A DNA stretch of 58,404 nt from a bacterium (lineage in GTDB: Bacteria > Armatimonadota > Zipacnadia > Zipacnadales > UBA11051): positions 1-58,404 of the forward strand of contig JAJFUB010000160.1 in NCBI GenBank assembly GCA_021372615.1, in the 5' to 3' direction. The position numbers and the translations under genes are program-made. The number at the start of each line of letters is the position of its first letter. Positions within the stretch are counted from its first letter, which is position 1. Below, one piece after another: positions 26,746 to 35,586 of this stretch. The notes under the pieces are model-generated. The model saw only the letters and a program-made list of their open reading frames with translations, was not told the origin of the DNA and did no database searches.

Positions 26746-29724
26746 ATGCAGCGAATGCTTGTCTTGCTCCTCCTGCCGGTCACTACCACCATCGCCTTCG
26801 CCGCCGAGAGCGGCCTCGTCGGGCACTGGCGCTTTGACGGCGCCGGGCCGCAGGTCGCCGATCTGTCCGGCAGGGGCCATGCCGCTACCCTCACCGGCGG
26901 GCAGATCGCCACTGAGGGGCAGAAGCGCTTTCTGCACATGGATGGCAACACGCGCCTGGAAGTGCCCTCCGCGCCCGATCTGTGCCTGCGGCGGGGCTTC
27001 ACCATCGAGATGCGCGTGCGGATCGCCGACCTCGCCGACGGGCGGTTGCTAGCCTTCAAGGACAACGAGTACCTGCTGCGCGTGGACTGGCCGGTGGAGA
27101 GCCAGCAGCTCTCGTGGTTCGTGAACCTGGGGACGGGGTGGGAGCCCCGGGCCAGCGCCTTCAAGCCTGCCCTGAGCGAGTGGTACCACCTCGCGGCGGT
27201 GTGGGACGGGATGCAACTCACGCTGTGGGTCAATGGCCTGCCCTACACGCGATCGCGCCAGGGCGATCCGCCCCCCGCCACCAGCAACCCGCTCCTGATC
27301 TGCTCGAACTCCGGCTTCGGCCGGGGGCTGGTGGGCGACCTGGAGTACGCGAAGGTCTACAGCCGGGCCCTGAGCACCGCGGAGATCATCAAGGCTGCCT
27401 ACGGCGCCGACGGCAAGCCCCTGTCCCCGCAGACGACCCAGGGCCGCTTCGACTTCACCCAGGGCCCGGCAGGCTGGCAGGCCCGTGAGGGCGCGACGGT
27501 CAAGCCCGGCGCGGACGGCCTGGCGGTCACCTGCGCCAGCCCCTTTGCCGGGATCATGCACGACAACCTCGACGTGGATGTCAGCAAGCTGGACTACCTG
27601 ACCGTGCGGATGGCGGTGGACAAGGGCAGCACGGCTACGCTCATCTTCGTGACGAGCCAGGGCGCGGGGCGCGCCCCGTTCGCCATCCAGGGCGACGGGC
27701 AGCCCCACACGTACCTGCTGGAGCCCTGGGAGCGGGCCGGCTGGGGCGGGAAGCTCATGCTGCTGGGGCTAGTTCCATCCGAGCAGGTGGGGGCCACGGC
27801 GACGGTGCGGTACATCCGCGCCACCGCCGAGCCCGAGGGGGAGGGCGAGCTGGGCCTGCAGGGCCTGACGGCCGACGCCACGCTGCCCCGCACGGGCCGC
27901 ACCGAGAAGGTGGCCGTCAAGCTCAGCAACAACGGCGGACCGGCCGAGGGGATTAAGGTGACGCTGCAGGCGCCCAAGGGCGTGGAACTGCTCGCCCCGG
28001 CCACGCAGGTTGTGCCGAAGCTGGCGTACCTGCAAGAACGGGAGTTGGTCTGGCCCGTGCGAGCCAAGCAGGCCGGCAGCATGGGCTTCACCGTCGCCGC
28101 CGCCGGGGCGCAGACGAACCGGGCGGCGCTGACGAACGCCATCGCCTTCCTGCCGGCGCTGAAGCTGCCCAAGGCGAGCTACGCGCCCGTGCCCAAGCCC
28201 GTGGACACCGGGCCGTACCAGCTCTGGACCCACTACTGCCCGCTGTGGAAGCAGGGAACGCACTACGGGTGGAAGATGATCGAGCCGTGGCCCAACCGCA
28301 AGCCCGTGCTGGGTTGGTACAACGAGGGCACACCCGAAGTGGCGGACTGGCACATCAAGTATTGGCTGGAGCACGGCATATCCGCCGTCATCTACTGCTG
28401 GTATCGCGCCAACCTCGAACCCCAGATCCAGGAGCACATCGGCCACGCGCTCAACGACGGGCTGCTCCACGCCCGCTATCTGAGCATGATCCACTATGGG
28501 ATCATGTGGGAAAACGGCTGTGGTGCGGGGGTCAAGAACGCCGATGACCTGCTGAACAACCTCTTCCCGTACTGGCTCGACCACTACTTCACCCATCCCC
28601 AGTACGTCAAGATTGACGGCAAGCCGGTGCTGTACATCTGGGTGCCGGGGAATGTCACCAAGCACCTGGGGGGCAGCGACAAGGTGCGCGAGACGTTCGA
28701 CGTGATGCGGCAGAAGTGTCGCGAGCGGGGGCTGAAGGGCCTCTATCTCGTGGGCTGCTGCGGCGGGGCGGACAAGGCGTCTCTGGCGCGCATGAAGGCC
28801 GAGGGCTGGGACGCCACCTCGGCCTACGGCAACGGCTGGACGTACCCCAAGGACACGGTGCGCGCGGGTGACCTGTCGTACGCCCCGGCCGAGGGCTTCG
28901 CCGTGCAGCAGGAGGCCATCTGGAAGGCCAAGCAGGAGATCGGGGCCCTGCCCGACATCACCGCCGCCATGATGGGCTGGGACTCCCGGCCATGGCATTC
29001 GTCGAGCTTCTACTGGGCCGACAACACCGCCGAGAAGTTCCGCGACCTGTGCCGGCGGGCCAAGGCCGTCATGGACAGCCGCCCGGGCAACGGCCCCGAC
29101 CGCAACGCCATCATCTTCTGCTGCTGGAATGAGTTCGGCGAGGGGCACTACATCGAGCCGACGCGCGGCTATGGCTTTGGCTACGTGGATGTGATCCGCG
29201 AGGTATTCACGCAGGCCCCGACGAAGCACACCGACCTGGCGCCCGAAGATGTCGGGCTGGGGCCGTACGACTCCTGGTACCGCGAGGCGCGGCAGGCCGT
29301 GACGCAGCAGGTCTCGCAGCAGTCCTCCTGGACTGGCGCGGACCTGCGGCAATGGCCCGGGATGATGGGCACCAAGGACTTCAGCGTCACCGACGGGGTG
29401 CTGAAGTTCACGGCCGCCACGAGCGATCCAGCCCTGTCATCGCCGGCACTGCGGCTGCGGGGGAGCAGGTTCTCCCGCCTGGTCGTAGAGATGCGGGTGA
29501 GCCAGGCGAGCGGCGCGCAGGTCTTCTGGACCAATGCGACGGTCCCTCACGCGGTTGAGCACGCCAGCGCCCATGCCCAGGCCCCCGCCGACGGCCAGTT
29601 CCACCGTCTCGTCTTCGAGGTCGGCCAGAACGAGGCCTGGGGCGGGTGCATCACCAGCCTGCGGTTCGACCCGACGAGCGTGGCGGGGGCAGTGGTGGAG
29701 ATCAAGAGCATCGTGTTGGAGTAG
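26746..29724 (+). CDS. Secreted GH99-like (WbsX-type) multidomain glycosidase
   Basis: 992 residues. A signal peptide (1-20) is followed by a LamG/concanavalin-like domain (about 22-218; GLVGHWRFDGAG...LVGDLEYAKVYSRALS), a second beta-sandwich (about 230-362), and an Ig-like domain (about 375-470). The catalytic region (about 490-845) matches GH99/WbsX-like proteins: HYCPLWKQGTHYGW, ADWHIKYWLEHGISAVIYCW, YVKIDGKPVLYIW and the closing CCWNEFGEGHYIEP. Another sandwich ends the protein. GH99 relatives cleave alpha-mannosides by an endo mechanism, but WbsX-like members include uncharacterised and cell-surface glycan enzymes. GGAGG precedes the ATG. The kinase gene follows 33 bp downstream, suggesting coupling to sugar uptake and phosphorylation. 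Confidence 0.85.
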   Translation: MQRMLVLLLLPVTTTIAFAAESGLVGHWRFDGAGPQVADLSGRGHAATLTGGQIATEGQKRFLHMDGNTRLEVPSAPDLCLRRGFTIEMRVRIADLADGRLLAFKDNEYLLRVDWPVESQQLSWFVNLGTGWEPRASAFKPALSEWYHLAAVWDGMQLTLWVNGLPYTRSRQGDPPPATSNPLLICSNSGFGRGLVGDLEYAKVYSRALSTAEIIKAAYGADGKPLSPQTTQGRFDFTQGPAGWQAREGATVKPGADGLAVTCASPFAGIMHDNLDVDVSKLDYLTVRMAVDKGSTATLIFVTSQGAGRAPFAIQGDGQPHTYLLEPWERAGWGGKLMLLGLVPSEQVGATATVRYIRATAEPEGEGELGLQGLTADATLPRTGRTEKVAVKLSNNGGPAEGIKVTLQAPKGVELLAPATQVVPKLAYLQERELVWPVRAKQAGSMGFTVAAAGAQTNRAALTNAIAFLPALKLPKASYAPVPKPVDTGPYQLWTHYCPLWKQGTHYGWKMIEPWPNRKPVLGWYNEGTPEVADWHIKYWLEHGISAVIYCWYRANLEPQIQEHIGHALNDGLLHARYLSMIHYGIMWENGCGAGVKNADDLLNNLFPYWLDHYFTHPQYVKIDGKPVLYIWVPGNVTKHLGGSDKVRETFDVMRQKCRERGLKGLYLVGCCGGADKASLARMKAEGWDATSAYGNGWTYPKDTVRAGDLSYAPAEGFAVQQEAIWKAKQEIGALPDITAAMMGWDSRPWHSSSFYWADNTAEKFRDLCRRAKAVMDSRPGNGPDRNAIIFCCWNEFGEGHYIEPTRGYGFGYVDVIREVFTQAPTKHTDLAPEDVGLGPYDSWYREARQAVTQQVSQQSSWTGADLRQWPGMMGTKDFSVTDGVLKFTAATSDPALSSPALRLRGSRFSRLVVEMRVSQASGAQVFWTNATVPHAVEHASAHAQAPADGQFHRLVFEVGQNEAWGGCITSLRFDPTSVAGAVVEIKSIVLE

Positions 29725-29757
29725 GGCACGCAATGACCAGATTCGTGGGTTCACAGG

Positions 29758-30714
29758 ATGAGACACATTCTCGCCGTTGACGGCGGCGGCTCGAAGACAG
29801 ATGCCGTACTGCTCGATGAGACCGGAACCGTGCTGGGGTGGGGGCGAGGCGGACCCGTGCATGGGTTCTACAGCACACCCCAGGAGGTCGCCACCTCCTA
29901 CCTGCAGGCCATGACGCAGGCCCTGGGCGACCGCCGGGTGGGCGAGGTCATGGTGGCCGGCGGCCCGCCGCACGGCCCGGCCATGGACGCCGTCGCCCGC
30001 CAGGCCAGACGTGTCGAGCACCTGGTGTGCAACGAAGTGGACACCGCTTTTGCCTCCGTGCAGCGCGAGTGGGGCATGGTGACCCTGTCGGGCACCGGTT
30101 CGTTCGTCTACGGCCGTACGCCGGGCGGCGAAGTGCGGCACTTCGGGGGCGTCGGTCCGGTCCTGGGCGACTACGGCAGCGCCTACCAGATCGGTCTCTA
30201 CGGCCTGCGAGCGGCGTTCTCCTCGCGGTGGACCGAGGCCCGTCGCACCTCGCTGGAGACGGAAGTGCCGAAGGTGTACGGGCTGTCCGACCTGCGGGCA
30301 GTCTTCCACCGGGTGTACGGCGACGGCCTGTCGCGGCGGGAGATTGCCGCGGCTGCCCGTACGGTGGATGAGCAGGCGGAGGCGGGAGACCGGGTGGCCG
30401 TCGGCTGTCTGCGCACCGCGGCGGACGAACTGGCCGCCCTGGCCCTCGATGTCATCGGCGAGTTGCACATGCAGGAGTTGACCTTCCCGATGATCGCCAT
30501 CGGGAGCGTGGCGCAGAAGTCGCGCCTGTGGTGGGAGCGCCTGTGCGAGCGAGTGCTGGCCGTTGCGCCGCACGCTGAGCCGATCATCCCCCCGGTCCGC
30601 CCCGTCATCGGCGCGGCGCTGCTGGGGATGAAGCGCCTGGGGATTGGCTGGACGCCCGAGCTGGTGGCGCGGATCGTGGAGACGCAGAGACCGTTCCTGG
30701 CGAAGCTGGGGTAG
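29758..30714 (+). CDS. N-acetylglucosamine kinase-type ATPase (BadF/BadG family)
   Basis: 318-residue ASKHA-fold kinase. LAVDGGGSKTDAVLLDETG is the phosphate-1 loop, LVCNEVDTAFAS the central substrate/ATP region, and LSGTGSFVYGRTPGG the phosphate-2 loop; GGVGPVLGDYGSAYQIG matches the GlcNAc kinase GDEGS-like site, with Tyr in place of Glu. The fold family phosphorylates GlcNAc or related amino sugars in the cytoplasm, while other members activate dehydratases; no such partner is here. It follows the GH99-like gene closely and precedes two SIS-domain genes, consistent with an amino-sugar salvage role. The upstream ribosome-binding site is weak. Confidence 0.82.
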   Translation: MRHILAVDGGGSKTDAVLLDETGTVLGWGRGGPVHGFYSTPQEVATSYLQAMTQALGDRRVGEVMVAGGPPHGPAMDAVARQARRVEHLVCNEVDTAFASVQREWGMVTLSGTGSFVYGRTPGGEVRHFGGVGPVLGDYGSAYQIGLYGLRAAFSSRWTEARRTSLETEVPKVYGLSDLRAVFHRVYGDGLSRREIAAAARTVDEQAEAGDRVAVGCLRTAADELAALALDVIGELHMQELTFPMIAIGSVAQKSRLWWERLCERVLAVAPHAEPIIPPVRPVIGAALLGMKRLGIGWTPELVARIVETQRPFLAKLG

Positions 30715-30719
30715 GGCCG

Positions 30720-30783
30720 TCGCGGTCGGTGACCGCTCGTACAGGCGGCCCTACGGAGGGTCGCGGTCGGTGACCGCTCCCAC
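30720..30783. repeat. Direct pair of GTCGGTGACCGCTC repeats
   Basis: Units at 30721-30742 and 30761-30783 share CGCGGTCGGTGACCGCTC and are 40 bp apart. They belong to the family at 1-67 and 1249-1351. They occupy most of the gap between the kinase and the first SIS gene. Confidence 0.75.
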
Positions 30784-30833
30784 GAGCGCCCGCACGCGAT
30801 CCCAACTGTCTACAATAGCGAAGGATGATGAGC

Positions 30834-31574
30834 ATGCTTTCCCAACGCTACCTCAACCGCATCCGCCAGATGCTCGACGAGATCGAGCAGACACAACTCG
30901 ACAAGATCGAGCAGGCCGGGCAGATGATCGCCGACAGCCTGGCCAATGGTGGGGCCTTCTTCATCACCCCTATCGGCCACGGCACCATGCCCGAGCTGCT
31001 GCACCGCGGCGGGGGCCTCATGTGCCTGCGGGGCTTCAACCCGAGCTGGAGCGTGCCCCAGGACGTGGCCGCCTGCCACCGGGGCCGCCCGCGCGAGGAG
31101 GAGGTCGTGCTGCAGGACGAGATGATGCTGGCGGCGGTGAAGTCGTCGGAGTTGCGGCCCGGCGACTGCGTGCTGGTGGGCTCGGTATCGGGGCGCACCT
31201 CGTCGGCCGTGGCGCTGTCCCTGGCGCTCAAGCAGTGCGGCGCCACTGTCATCGCCCTAGTGGCGCTGGACTACGCGGCCCAGGTCACGTCCGCCCATCC
31301 CTCCGGCAAGCTGCTCAACGAGGTCGCCGACCTGGTCGTTGACATGCGCGTGCCGTTCGGCGACGGTTCCCTGGACGTGGAGGGCCTGGAGGCTCCGGCG
31401 CTGCCCCTGTCGGGGATATCGCAGGCCACGATCTGCTGGATGGTCTGCGGCGCGGTGATTGACCAGATGCTGGCCAAAGGCCTCACCCCGGCGGTCTACA
31501 TGAGCGCCAACCGCGAGGGCGGGCCGGAGTACAACAAGAAGCTTGAGGAGCAGTACAACAAGGTGGGGTACTGA
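30834..31574 (+). CDS. SIS-domain protein (UPF0309-like), paralogue 1
   Basis: 246-residue cytoplasmic sugar-isomerase-fold protein. A helical amino-part (IRQMLDEIEQTQLDKIEQAG) is followed by GGAFFITPIGHGTMPELLHRGGG and the phosphosugar-binding strand-loop GDCVLVGSVSGRTSSAVALSLALK, where VSGRTSS is the SIS Ser/Thr-rich loop. AHPSGKLLNEVADLVVD is also typical. The family is thought to bind phosphorylated amino sugars. It is clearly homologous to the next gene. The start at 30834 is preferred because AAGGA ends 8 nt upstream; in-frame ATGs at 30825 and 30828 overlap that site. Together with the preceding kinase it suggests conversion of an amino-sugar phosphate. Confidence 0.82.
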   Translation: MLSQRYLNRIRQMLDEIEQTQLDKIEQAGQMIADSLANGGAFFITPIGHGTMPELLHRGGGLMCLRGFNPSWSVPQDVAACHRGRPREEEVVLQDEMMLAAVKSSELRPGDCVLVGSVSGRTSSAVALSLALKQCGATVIALVALDYAAQVTSAHPSGKLLNEVADLVVDMRVPFGDGSLDVEGLEAPALPLSGISQATICWMVCGAVIDQMLAKGLTPAVYMSANREGGPEYNKKLEEQYNKVGY

Positions 31575-31583
31575 GCGGCCGTT

Positions 31584-31678
31584 GGAGGGGCCGGATATTA
31601 CCCGGCCCGTTGTAGGCTGCTCCAGCCCCAACGCGGCATCCGTCAGGAACGGCGGGCCGGATGATATCCGGCCCCTCC
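31584..31678. repeat. Nested palindromes between the two SIS genes
   Basis: GGAGGGGCCGGATAT (31584-31598) and its exact reverse complement (31664-31678) enclose 65 bp. Each arm also sits in its own hairpin: 31588-31608 (GGGCCGG/CCGGCCC) and 31654-31674 (GGGCCGGAT/ATCCGGCCC). The right arm with CCTCC ends just before the second gene's ribosome-binding site. The same GGGCCGG...CCGGCCCCTCC unit is found inside queA. Confidence 0.85.
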
Positions 31679-31691
31679 ATGGGAGCGAGTC

Positions 31692-32429
31692 ATGTCAGCG
31701 CAAGCATACTTCGATGCTGTGGAGGTCGGCCTGAAGCGGCTGCGAGAGACGCAGCTTCAGGTCATCGAGCAAGCGGCCGATGTGCTGGTGGAGGCCATTG
31801 TCTCGGACCGCAAGCTCTTCGCCTTCGGGGCGACGCACAGCTTCATCCTGCCGATGGAGATGATCTACCGCACGGGCGGCCTGATGCTGGTGAACCCCAT
31901 CTACCCACACGGGATGGACCTATCGGTGCGACCGCTGACGCTCACCTCGCAGATCGAGCGGGTGGAGGGCGTCGGGCGACAGCTCCTGGAGGCCACCCCG
32001 GCGGGCGCTGGCGATGTGCTGATCATCGCCTCGGCGTCGGGGCGCAACCCGATTGTGGTGGACATGGCGCTGGCGGCGCGGGAGCGGGGGATGACCGTCA
32101 TTGGCCTGGTGGCGGTGGAGTATGCCAGCCGGTCCACCAGCCGCCATTCGTCGGGCAAGCTGCTGCCCGAGCTATGCGACCTGGTGATTGACCAGTGCGC
32201 CCCGTACGGCGATGCCGCGGTCGAGGTGCCGGGGCTGGTCCAGAAGACCGGCCCGCTGTCGAGCGTACTGGGTTGCACGATCGTCAATGCGCTGACTTGT
32301 GAGGTGGTGGCGCGTCTGGTGGCCCGGGGCGAGACGCCGCCGGTGTTCGTCAGCGCCAACCTGCCGGGTGGGGATGAGCAGAACGCCGCACTGCTGGCGC
32401 GCAACCGGGATCGCGTGTTCTACCTGTGA
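31692..32429 (+). CDS. SIS-domain protein (UPF0309-like), paralogue 2
   Basis: 245-residue SIS protein homologous to the previous one. RETQLQVIEQAADVLVEAI corresponds to its helical start; KLFAFGATHSFILPMEMIYRTGGLMLVNP follows, and VLIIASASGRNPIVVDMAL holds the SIS loop ASGRNP. TSRHSSGKLLPELCDLVID mirrors the AHPSGKLLNEVADLVVD segment in paralogue 1. The ATG at 31692 has GGAG about 7 nt upstream. Two adjacent divergent SIS copies could form a heteromer or bind two related sugar phosphates; neither is proved. The palindromic repeat between them may affect mRNA stability. Confidence 0.85.
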   Translation: MSAQAYFDAVEVGLKRLRETQLQVIEQAADVLVEAIVSDRKLFAFGATHSFILPMEMIYRTGGLMLVNPIYPHGMDLSVRPLTLTSQIERVEGVGRQLLEATPAGAGDVLIIASASGRNPIVVDMALAARERGMTVIGLVAVEYASRSTSRHSSGKLLPELCDLVIDQCAPYGDAAVEVPGLVQKTGPLSSVLGCTIVNALTCEVVARLVARGETPPVFVSANLPGGDEQNAALLARNRDRVFYL

Positions 32430-32504
32430 GTGGGGCGGACGTAGCCGGTGGCGCAGACGGCTCCTGGGGCAGTCTGGGGGCCTGCAGCGGGACTGGTGGT
32501 CAGC

Positions 32505-32534
32505 TTGACTCCGTTCTGCGCGATAGGCTATAAT
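32505..32534 (+). promoter_or_regulatory. Sigma-70-type promoter for the S1-domain gene
   Basis: TTGACT (32505-32510) and TATAAT (32529-32534) with an 18-bp spacer. The start point would be near 32541, at the base of a leader hairpin, GGGGCA (32542-32547) with TGCCCC near 32558-32563. The leader is about 75 nt before the ATG at 32618. Confidence 0.8.
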
Positions 32535-32617
32535 CTCCGCAGGGGCAGCCTCCGGGTTGCCCCCCTTGTACCTGCAAGCATTCCTCGACGAATTCTCATC
32601 GCAAGGCGGTTTGCCAA

Positions 32618-33043
32618 ATGGCTGTAGAGACCGGGGCTGTCCTTGATGGCACCGTAGTGAAGCTGCTGAAATACGGCGTGATTGTCTCGCTACCGGACAA
32701 TCAGTCGGGGCTGATCCACATCTCCGAGATCGCTGACCAGTACGTGCACGACGTCAGCGACTTCTTCCGTGAGAATGACGTGGTCAAGGTCAAGGTGCTG
32801 GGGAAGCGCGACGAGGGGCGGTACGAGCTTTCGGCCAAGCAGGCCGAGGCCCGCAAGCCCCTGGAGGGCGCACCTCAGCGGCCGTCCGGCCCCAGCCGCG
32901 GCTTTGGGGACGACCGGGGTGAGCGCTCCGGGGGTGGCCACCAGTCCTTTGAGGAGCGCCTGACCGATTTCCTGAAGGAAAGCAATCGCAAGCAGAACGA
33001 ACTGAAGCGAGATCGTGACGGTCGGCGCCGTGGGCGCCGCTAG
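32618..33043 (+). CDS. S1 RNA-binding domain protein
   Basis: 141-residue RNA-binding protein. Residues 1-75 are one S1 OB-fold: GAVLDGTVVKLLKYGVIVSL, SGLIHISEIADQYV, and DVVKVKVLGKRDEGRYELSAKQ, resembling the polynucleotide phosphorylase S1 domain and general stress protein 13-like small proteins. The tail is charged and disordered, with Gly/Ser/Arg-rich sequence and a final basic cluster RDGRRRGRR, likely to add nonspecific RNA contacts. A strong promoter and hairpin leader suggest high and possibly autoregulated expression, which is inference. Target is unknown; 30S or mRNA binding is plausible. Confidence 0.88.
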   Translation: MAVETGAVLDGTVVKLLKYGVIVSLPDNQSGLIHISEIADQYVHDVSDFFRENDVVKVKVLGKRDEGRYELSAKQAEARKPLEGAPQRPSGPSRGFGDDRGERSGGGHQSFEERLTDFLKESNRKQNELKRDRDGRRRGRR

Positions 33044-33248
33044 TGGCCAGTTGGCCCGGCCCCGGCCGGCGACAGGCCCTCCTGCCGCCGGTCACGGACA
33101 ACCGATCGCGATGACCTGGTCGAGAGGCGTGCTGTGTGGCGCGCCGGCCCGACGGCAGCCCACTGCGGGCTTCCCGAGCCGCCACCGGCCCCGGCAAGAG
33201 CACCTGCCGCCCGCGGTCCGTCTACCGCAAGTCTGAGGGAGCATCTTC

Positions 33249-34970
33249 ATGCCCGACGTCGCGCCACCCGAGGATGCCGACCAGCTCCGCAAGGAGCTGG
33301 AGCGGTACCGCCTCGTTGTCACGGACCTGCAGTCCAAGATCGGCAAGCTGGAGGAAGAGCTGAGCGCCGCCGCCACCATGGCGGAGGTTCCTGCCGTCGT
33401 CGTCACGCAGCCCGAGCTGCGCCAGACGCTCTCGCGCCTGATCAAGAAAGTCGCGATGATCGTGCAGGCCGAGAAAGTCGTGCTCATGCTCTACAATGCC
33501 GAGATTGGCGAGTTGGGAGTGCTCCAGCCCGCTCTCGGGATCACCGAGGACCAGGCAACCCGTCTCTCTCTGCGCCCTGACCAAGGCGTGACCGGCATCG
33601 TCTTCGGCAGCAACAAGCCCCTCGTCTACAACGACGCCCTGTCCGACCCCCGCACCGACAAGGATGGAGTCTCGCTGCTGCGCGTGCGCAACGGCATTGC
33701 CGTCCCGCTGGCGATCCAGCAGCGCGACGAGGAAGAGCGCGTCATTGACGAGCGCGTCATTGGCGTCATGCATGTGTTCAACAAGCGCTATGAGCAGGAT
33801 TTCAACGACGACGATGTGCGCCTGCTGGAGATGCTGGCCGACCAGGCCGCAGCCGTCATCTCCAACGCTCAACTCTACATCGAGCTGACGGAGAAGAAGC
33901 AGGAACTCGAGGACACCTTCGAGAGCATCCACTCCGGTGTCATCGTGGTGAGTCCCCGTGGGGTGGTGCGCCTCATCAACCCGGCCGCGTGCAGCATGCT
34001 GAGCCTGCACAACGGCACCTACGCCGGCCAGAACATCAAGGACGTCGTCACCGAGAAGGCGGTCCTGGAGCTGTTCCAGGAGACGTTCCGGGGTAACAAG
34101 GAACTGACCCGCGAGATCGGGCTGGATGGCGGGCGCCACATCTACCAGGCCGAGACGTCGATGATGGGCGATGAGAACGGCGACACCCACAGCGTGGTGG
34201 CCATCTTCAACGACATCACCGAGATCCGGCAAGTCGAGCGCATGAAGACCGCGTTCGTCTCCACCGTTTCCCACGAGCTGCGCACCCCGTTGACCTCCAT
34301 CAAGGGCTTCATCGCGACCCTCATTGACGACACCGACGGCATCTACGACGATGAGACGCGGATGGAGTTCTACAACATCATTGACACGGAGTGCGACCGC
34401 CTGACCCGTCTGATCACCGATCTGCTCAACATCTCGCGGATCGAGTCCGGGCGGGGCATTGACATCATCCTGTCCGAAGTGAGCCTGAACGAGTTGGCGA
34501 CCCAGGTCACCAGGTCCCAGCAGACCTACACAGACCGGCACAAGGTCTTCACGACCATTCCGGAAGACTTCCCCCACATCACCGCTGACTCGGACAAGGT
34601 CACCCAGATCCTGGACAATCTCGTGGGCAACGCGGTCAAGTATTCGCCCGACGGCGGCAACGTGGTTGTGGCCGCTGAGGACGAGGGGACCACGGTGCGC
34701 ATAGACATCAGCGACGAAGGTCTGGGGGTGCCCGAGCACCACCGCGACAAGATCTTCCAACGCTTCCACATGGTGGACGACGACGTGGACCACAAGGCCG
34801 TCAAGGGCACGGGCATCGGCCTGTACCTGGTCAAGCACCTGGCTCAGGCCCACGGCGGCGACGTGTGGCTAGCACGGTCCGACGTCGGCAAGGGCTCGAC
34901 CTTCAGCGTACGACTGCCCAAACAACCGAAAGTGGATGAGAAGGCAGCCAACGCCATCGGCGGCGGCTAG
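33249..34970 (+). CDS. Soluble sensor histidine kinase (GAF-PAS-HisKA-HATPase)
   Basis: 573 residues with no membrane segment. Residues 10-45 form a coiled coil; a GAF domain spans about 57-210 and a PAS domain about 215-325. The HisKA phosphoacceptor is STVSHELRTPLTSIKGF with His342. The ATPase has the N box ILDNLVGNAVKYSPDGG, G1 ISDEGLGVP and G2 GTGIGLYLVKHLAQAHGG. It should sense a cytoplasmic small molecule or redox signal and phosphorylate a response regulator, but none is adjacent, so it is an orphan. GGGAG lies about 8 nt before the ATG. The 205-bp upstream gap has no clear promoter. Regulation of the downstream envelope cluster is possible but unproved. Confidence 0.93.
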   Translation: MPDVAPPEDADQLRKELERYRLVVTDLQSKIGKLEEELSAAATMAEVPAVVVTQPELRQTLSRLIKKVAMIVQAEKVVLMLYNAEIGELGVLQPALGITEDQATRLSLRPDQGVTGIVFGSNKPLVYNDALSDPRTDKDGVSLLRVRNGIAVPLAIQQRDEEERVIDERVIGVMHVFNKRYEQDFNDDDVRLLEMLADQAAAVISNAQLYIELTEKKQELEDTFESIHSGVIVVSPRGVVRLINPAACSMLSLHNGTYAGQNIKDVVTEKAVLELFQETFRGNKELTREIGLDGGRHIYQAETSMMGDENGDTHSVVAIFNDITEIRQVERMKTAFVSTVSHELRTPLTSIKGFIATLIDDTDGIYDDETRMEFYNIIDTECDRLTRLITDLLNISRIESGRGIDIILSEVSLNELATQVTRSQQTYTDRHKVFTTIPEDFPHITADSDKVTQILDNLVGNAVKYSPDGGNVVVAAEDEGTTVRIDISDEGLGVPEHHRDKIFQRFHMVDDDVDHKAVKGTGIGLYLVKHLAQAHGGDVWLARSDVGKGSTFSVRLPKQPKVDEKAANAIGGG

Positions 34971-35096
34971 ACGAGACCGAAGCGCACAAGCACAGGGAGA
35001 CAGAAGAACGGCAGGGACGAGGCGGGCACCTTCGCCGGCACTCCCGGACTGGTTCTTCTGTTGTTCCGTTTTGCGCTCCCAGGGACGGTCACACAG

Positions 35097-35540
35097 ATGA
35101 GAATCGCCATCGGTTGCGATCACGGTGGCTTCGTGCTCAAGCCCGGGATCCGGGGCGTCATCGAGGCACTGGGCCACGAAACGCTTGACGTGGGCACCTG
35201 CAGCGAAGACCCGGTAGACTACGTGGACTTCGCGGCGGGCGTGGCGCGGGCAGTGGCCGGCGGCGAGGCCGATCTGGGCGTGCTCATCTGCGGCACCGGC
35301 ATCGGCATGAGCATCGCGGCGAACAAGGTGCCGGGCGCGTACGCCGCGCGCGCGGAGGAATGCTACAGCGCGCGCATGGCACGGCTGCACAATGGCGCGA
35401 ACATTCTGTGTGTCGGGGCCCGCACGACCGGCCCGGAGTTGGCCAAGGAGGCCGTGCGGACGTTCCTGACGACCGAGCCCTCCCCCGAAGAGCGCCACGC
35501 GCGGCGGCGTGCACAGATCCGGGCGCTCGAGGGCCGCTAG
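35097..35540 (+). CDS. rpiB: Ribose-5-phosphate isomerase B
   Basis: 147-residue RpiB/LacAB-family isomerase, interconverting ribose-5-phosphate and ribulose-5-phosphate in the cytoplasm. [11 protein letters not shown] is the substrate-binding start with the conserved Asp-His; [24 protein letters not shown] contains the catalytic Cys and phosphate loop; [16 protein letters not shown] is the closing signature. The ATG at 35097 starts at the family boundary; an in-frame upstream ATG at 35061 would add 12 residues not typical of RpiB. It heads a tight cluster with comEB, wecA and wecB, an arrangement also known from Firmicutes, where ATP synthase often follows. Confidence 0.93.
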   Translation: MRIAIGCDHGGFVLKPGIRGVIEALGHETLDVGTCSEDPVDYVDFAAGVARAVAGGEADLGVLICGTGIGMSIAANKVPGAYAARAEECYSARMARLHNGANILCVGARTTGPELAKEAVRTFLTTEPSPEERHARRRAQIRALEGR

Positions 35541-35586
35541 ACACCCGTTCCCAACAGCGCCGCAGAAGACCGACGGATTCCCCACC

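Noticed and set aside
29735-29760. tRNA T-arm-like GGGTTCACAGG sequence
   Set aside because: No acceptor stem, anticodon arm or D-arm can be built around it; it is the short gap before the kinase gene.
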